Positions 63,340-64,000 of a stretch of DNA of 64,000 nucleotides are shown here, piece after piece; position 1 is the first letter of the stretch; each line of letters starts with the position of its first letter. The notes under the pieces were generated by a model, which was not told where the DNA came from, made no database searches, and saw only the letters and a program-made list of their open reading frames with translations. This DNA is from Rhodobacteraceae bacterium Alg231-30 (GTDB lineage: Bacteria; Pseudomonadota; Alphaproteobacteria; Rhodobacterales; Rhodobacteraceae): positions 124,084-188,083 of the forward strand of contig FREU01000005.1 of assembly GCA_900143615.1 (NCBI GenBank). Direction: 5' to 3'. Both the position numbers and the translations under genes were made by a program.

Positions 63340-64000
63340 TTATTGCCAGCTGTCAAAGACCTCGCGTGCGAGTTGGCTTTCAGGGCGAAGGTTTTCGATG
63401 CCGCTGTAGGGAACGTCCTTGCCCAAGGGCAGATGCGGATGCTGTTTGATCGTGATCATGTGACGCTTGATCATATCCTGAAAAGACGCACCTGACCAAA
63501 GAGCCATTCCAATCTGAGGATGCTCTTCCCGTGGGTCGCGCACCACGTTGTAGACATCTGCAGCAGCGCCCGGCAGTCCCGGAGGCGGAAGGTGCATTTT
63601 GAAATCCTGTTTCACCACAGAGCGCAGGACCGGACCTTCATAGACATAGACGTAGTCACGACGACCGTTGCCTTCGCCTTCAAGGAGCAAGGCCGTTTGA
63701 TCAATGCCGTCAATAACGCGATCGCGTGGGATGAAATCTGTCGCGCCTGCAATTCTTGCAAATGTTGTGAACAGATCAGAGACATGGAAGATATCGCCGG
63801 CAGCACTGCCTGCTTCGATCGCGCCGGGCCAACGGATAAAGGCATCGGTGCGCACACCACCTTCGAGGTGTTGTGTCTTGCCACCGCGATAGATCAGCTC
63901 CATGAAGCCTGACTGAGCTGGCGCGTAATAGTTGAAGATACCATTGTCAGCCATCAGCGCGACGATGGTGTTATCGGCAATCCCTAACTTGTCGATTTCG
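63340..64000 (-). CDS. Sulfatase (arylsulfatase family), 3' part
   Basis: The C-terminal part of a sulfatase cut by the window edge: the frame stays open through base 64000 with EIDKLGIADNTIVALMADNG, which is the conserved late-core block of alkaline-phosphatase-like sulfatases (D-N-G). Downstream are GGKTQHLEGGVRTDAFIRWPGAI, the HVSDLFTTFARIAGA core and a C-terminal subdomain ending YNVVRDPREEHPQ...REVFDSWQ. The modified cysteine (CxPxR) lies outside the window. Marine roseobacters use such enzymes on algal sulfated glycans. Confidence 0.85.
   Translation of the reverse strand, partial: EIDKLGIADNTIVALMADNGIFNYYAPAQSGFMELIYRGGKTQHLEGGVRTDAFIRWPGAIEAGSAAGDIFHVSDLFTTFARIAGATDFIPRDRVIDGIDQTALLLEGEGNGRRDYVYVYEGPVLRSVVKQDFKMHLPPPGLPGAAADVYNVVRDPREEHPQIGMALWSGASFQDMIKRHMITIKQHPHLPLGKDVPYSGIENLRPESQLAREVFDSWQ

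Overview
The window looks like the chromosome of a marine roseobacter-type alphaproteobacterium (Rhodobacteraceae). The evidence is the C4-dicarboxylate TRAP system with its DctBD pair, a cysteine-biosynthesis block with DUF2849 and DUF934, a form II CO-dehydrogenase-like cluster, the ccmABCDG and yajC-secDF blocks, and interspersed short G-rich elements of the TCAAATA(C/T)C...GGGGG type between genes. Coding density is high and most genes overlap or nearly touch. I saw no rRNA, tRNA, CRISPR array or insertion sequence.

Layout. 0-11 kb: dctPQM (minus), a fatty acid desaturase, an MFS permease, an ACT-domain protein, then dctD-dctB, a cytochrome P450 and an Lrp-type regulator. 11-16 kb: sulfite/APS reduction operon (DUF2849, cysI, cysH, DUF934, fpr). 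16-19 kb: an Ala/Glu-rich helical protein, infC with a non-canonical ATA start, and a DUF1254 secreted protein. 19-27 kb, all minus: moxR ATPase, VWA (CoxE-like), XdhC, a molybdopterin-binding protein, then coxS-coxL-coxM of form II type. 27-35 kb: an unassigned roseobacter protein, pyrC, pyrE, dnaB preceded by two DnaA boxes, then an Old Yellow Enzyme, a PadR regulator and a PatB-type C-S lyase. 35-48 kb: alr-mlaE-mlaF, a PqiA-like protein, radA, cvpA, an orphan TAXI protein, purF, DUF2199, a divergent SDR, and surE-pcm-nlpD. 48-56 kb, minus: ccmABCDG, a Mth938-like protein, a TSUP permease, secF, secD and yajC. 56-64 kb: a membrane-anchored pentapeptide-repeat protein, serS, a Na/Pi cotransporter family protein, DUF2189, two secreted or outer-membrane proteins, and the 3' part of a sulfatase cut by the window edge.

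How parts work together. DctB/DctD probably control dctPQM, and two tandem palindromes sit where an upstream activator would bind. The DctD AAA+ region has lost the Walker A lysine and the sigma-54 contact loop, and the dctP promoter I can read is sigma-70-like, so this circuit probably does not use sigma-54. The Cox genes form an enzyme block plus a maturation block. A PadR regulator appears to share one palindromic operator with the downstream C-S lyase gene.

The least explained signal is a 44-bp element of four 11-bp units. It occurs twice, upstream of ccmA and upstream of the PqiA-like gene, in the same orientation relative to the gene, with 36 of 44 positions identical. Function assignments rest on reading motifs and family resemblance by eye; no search was run.
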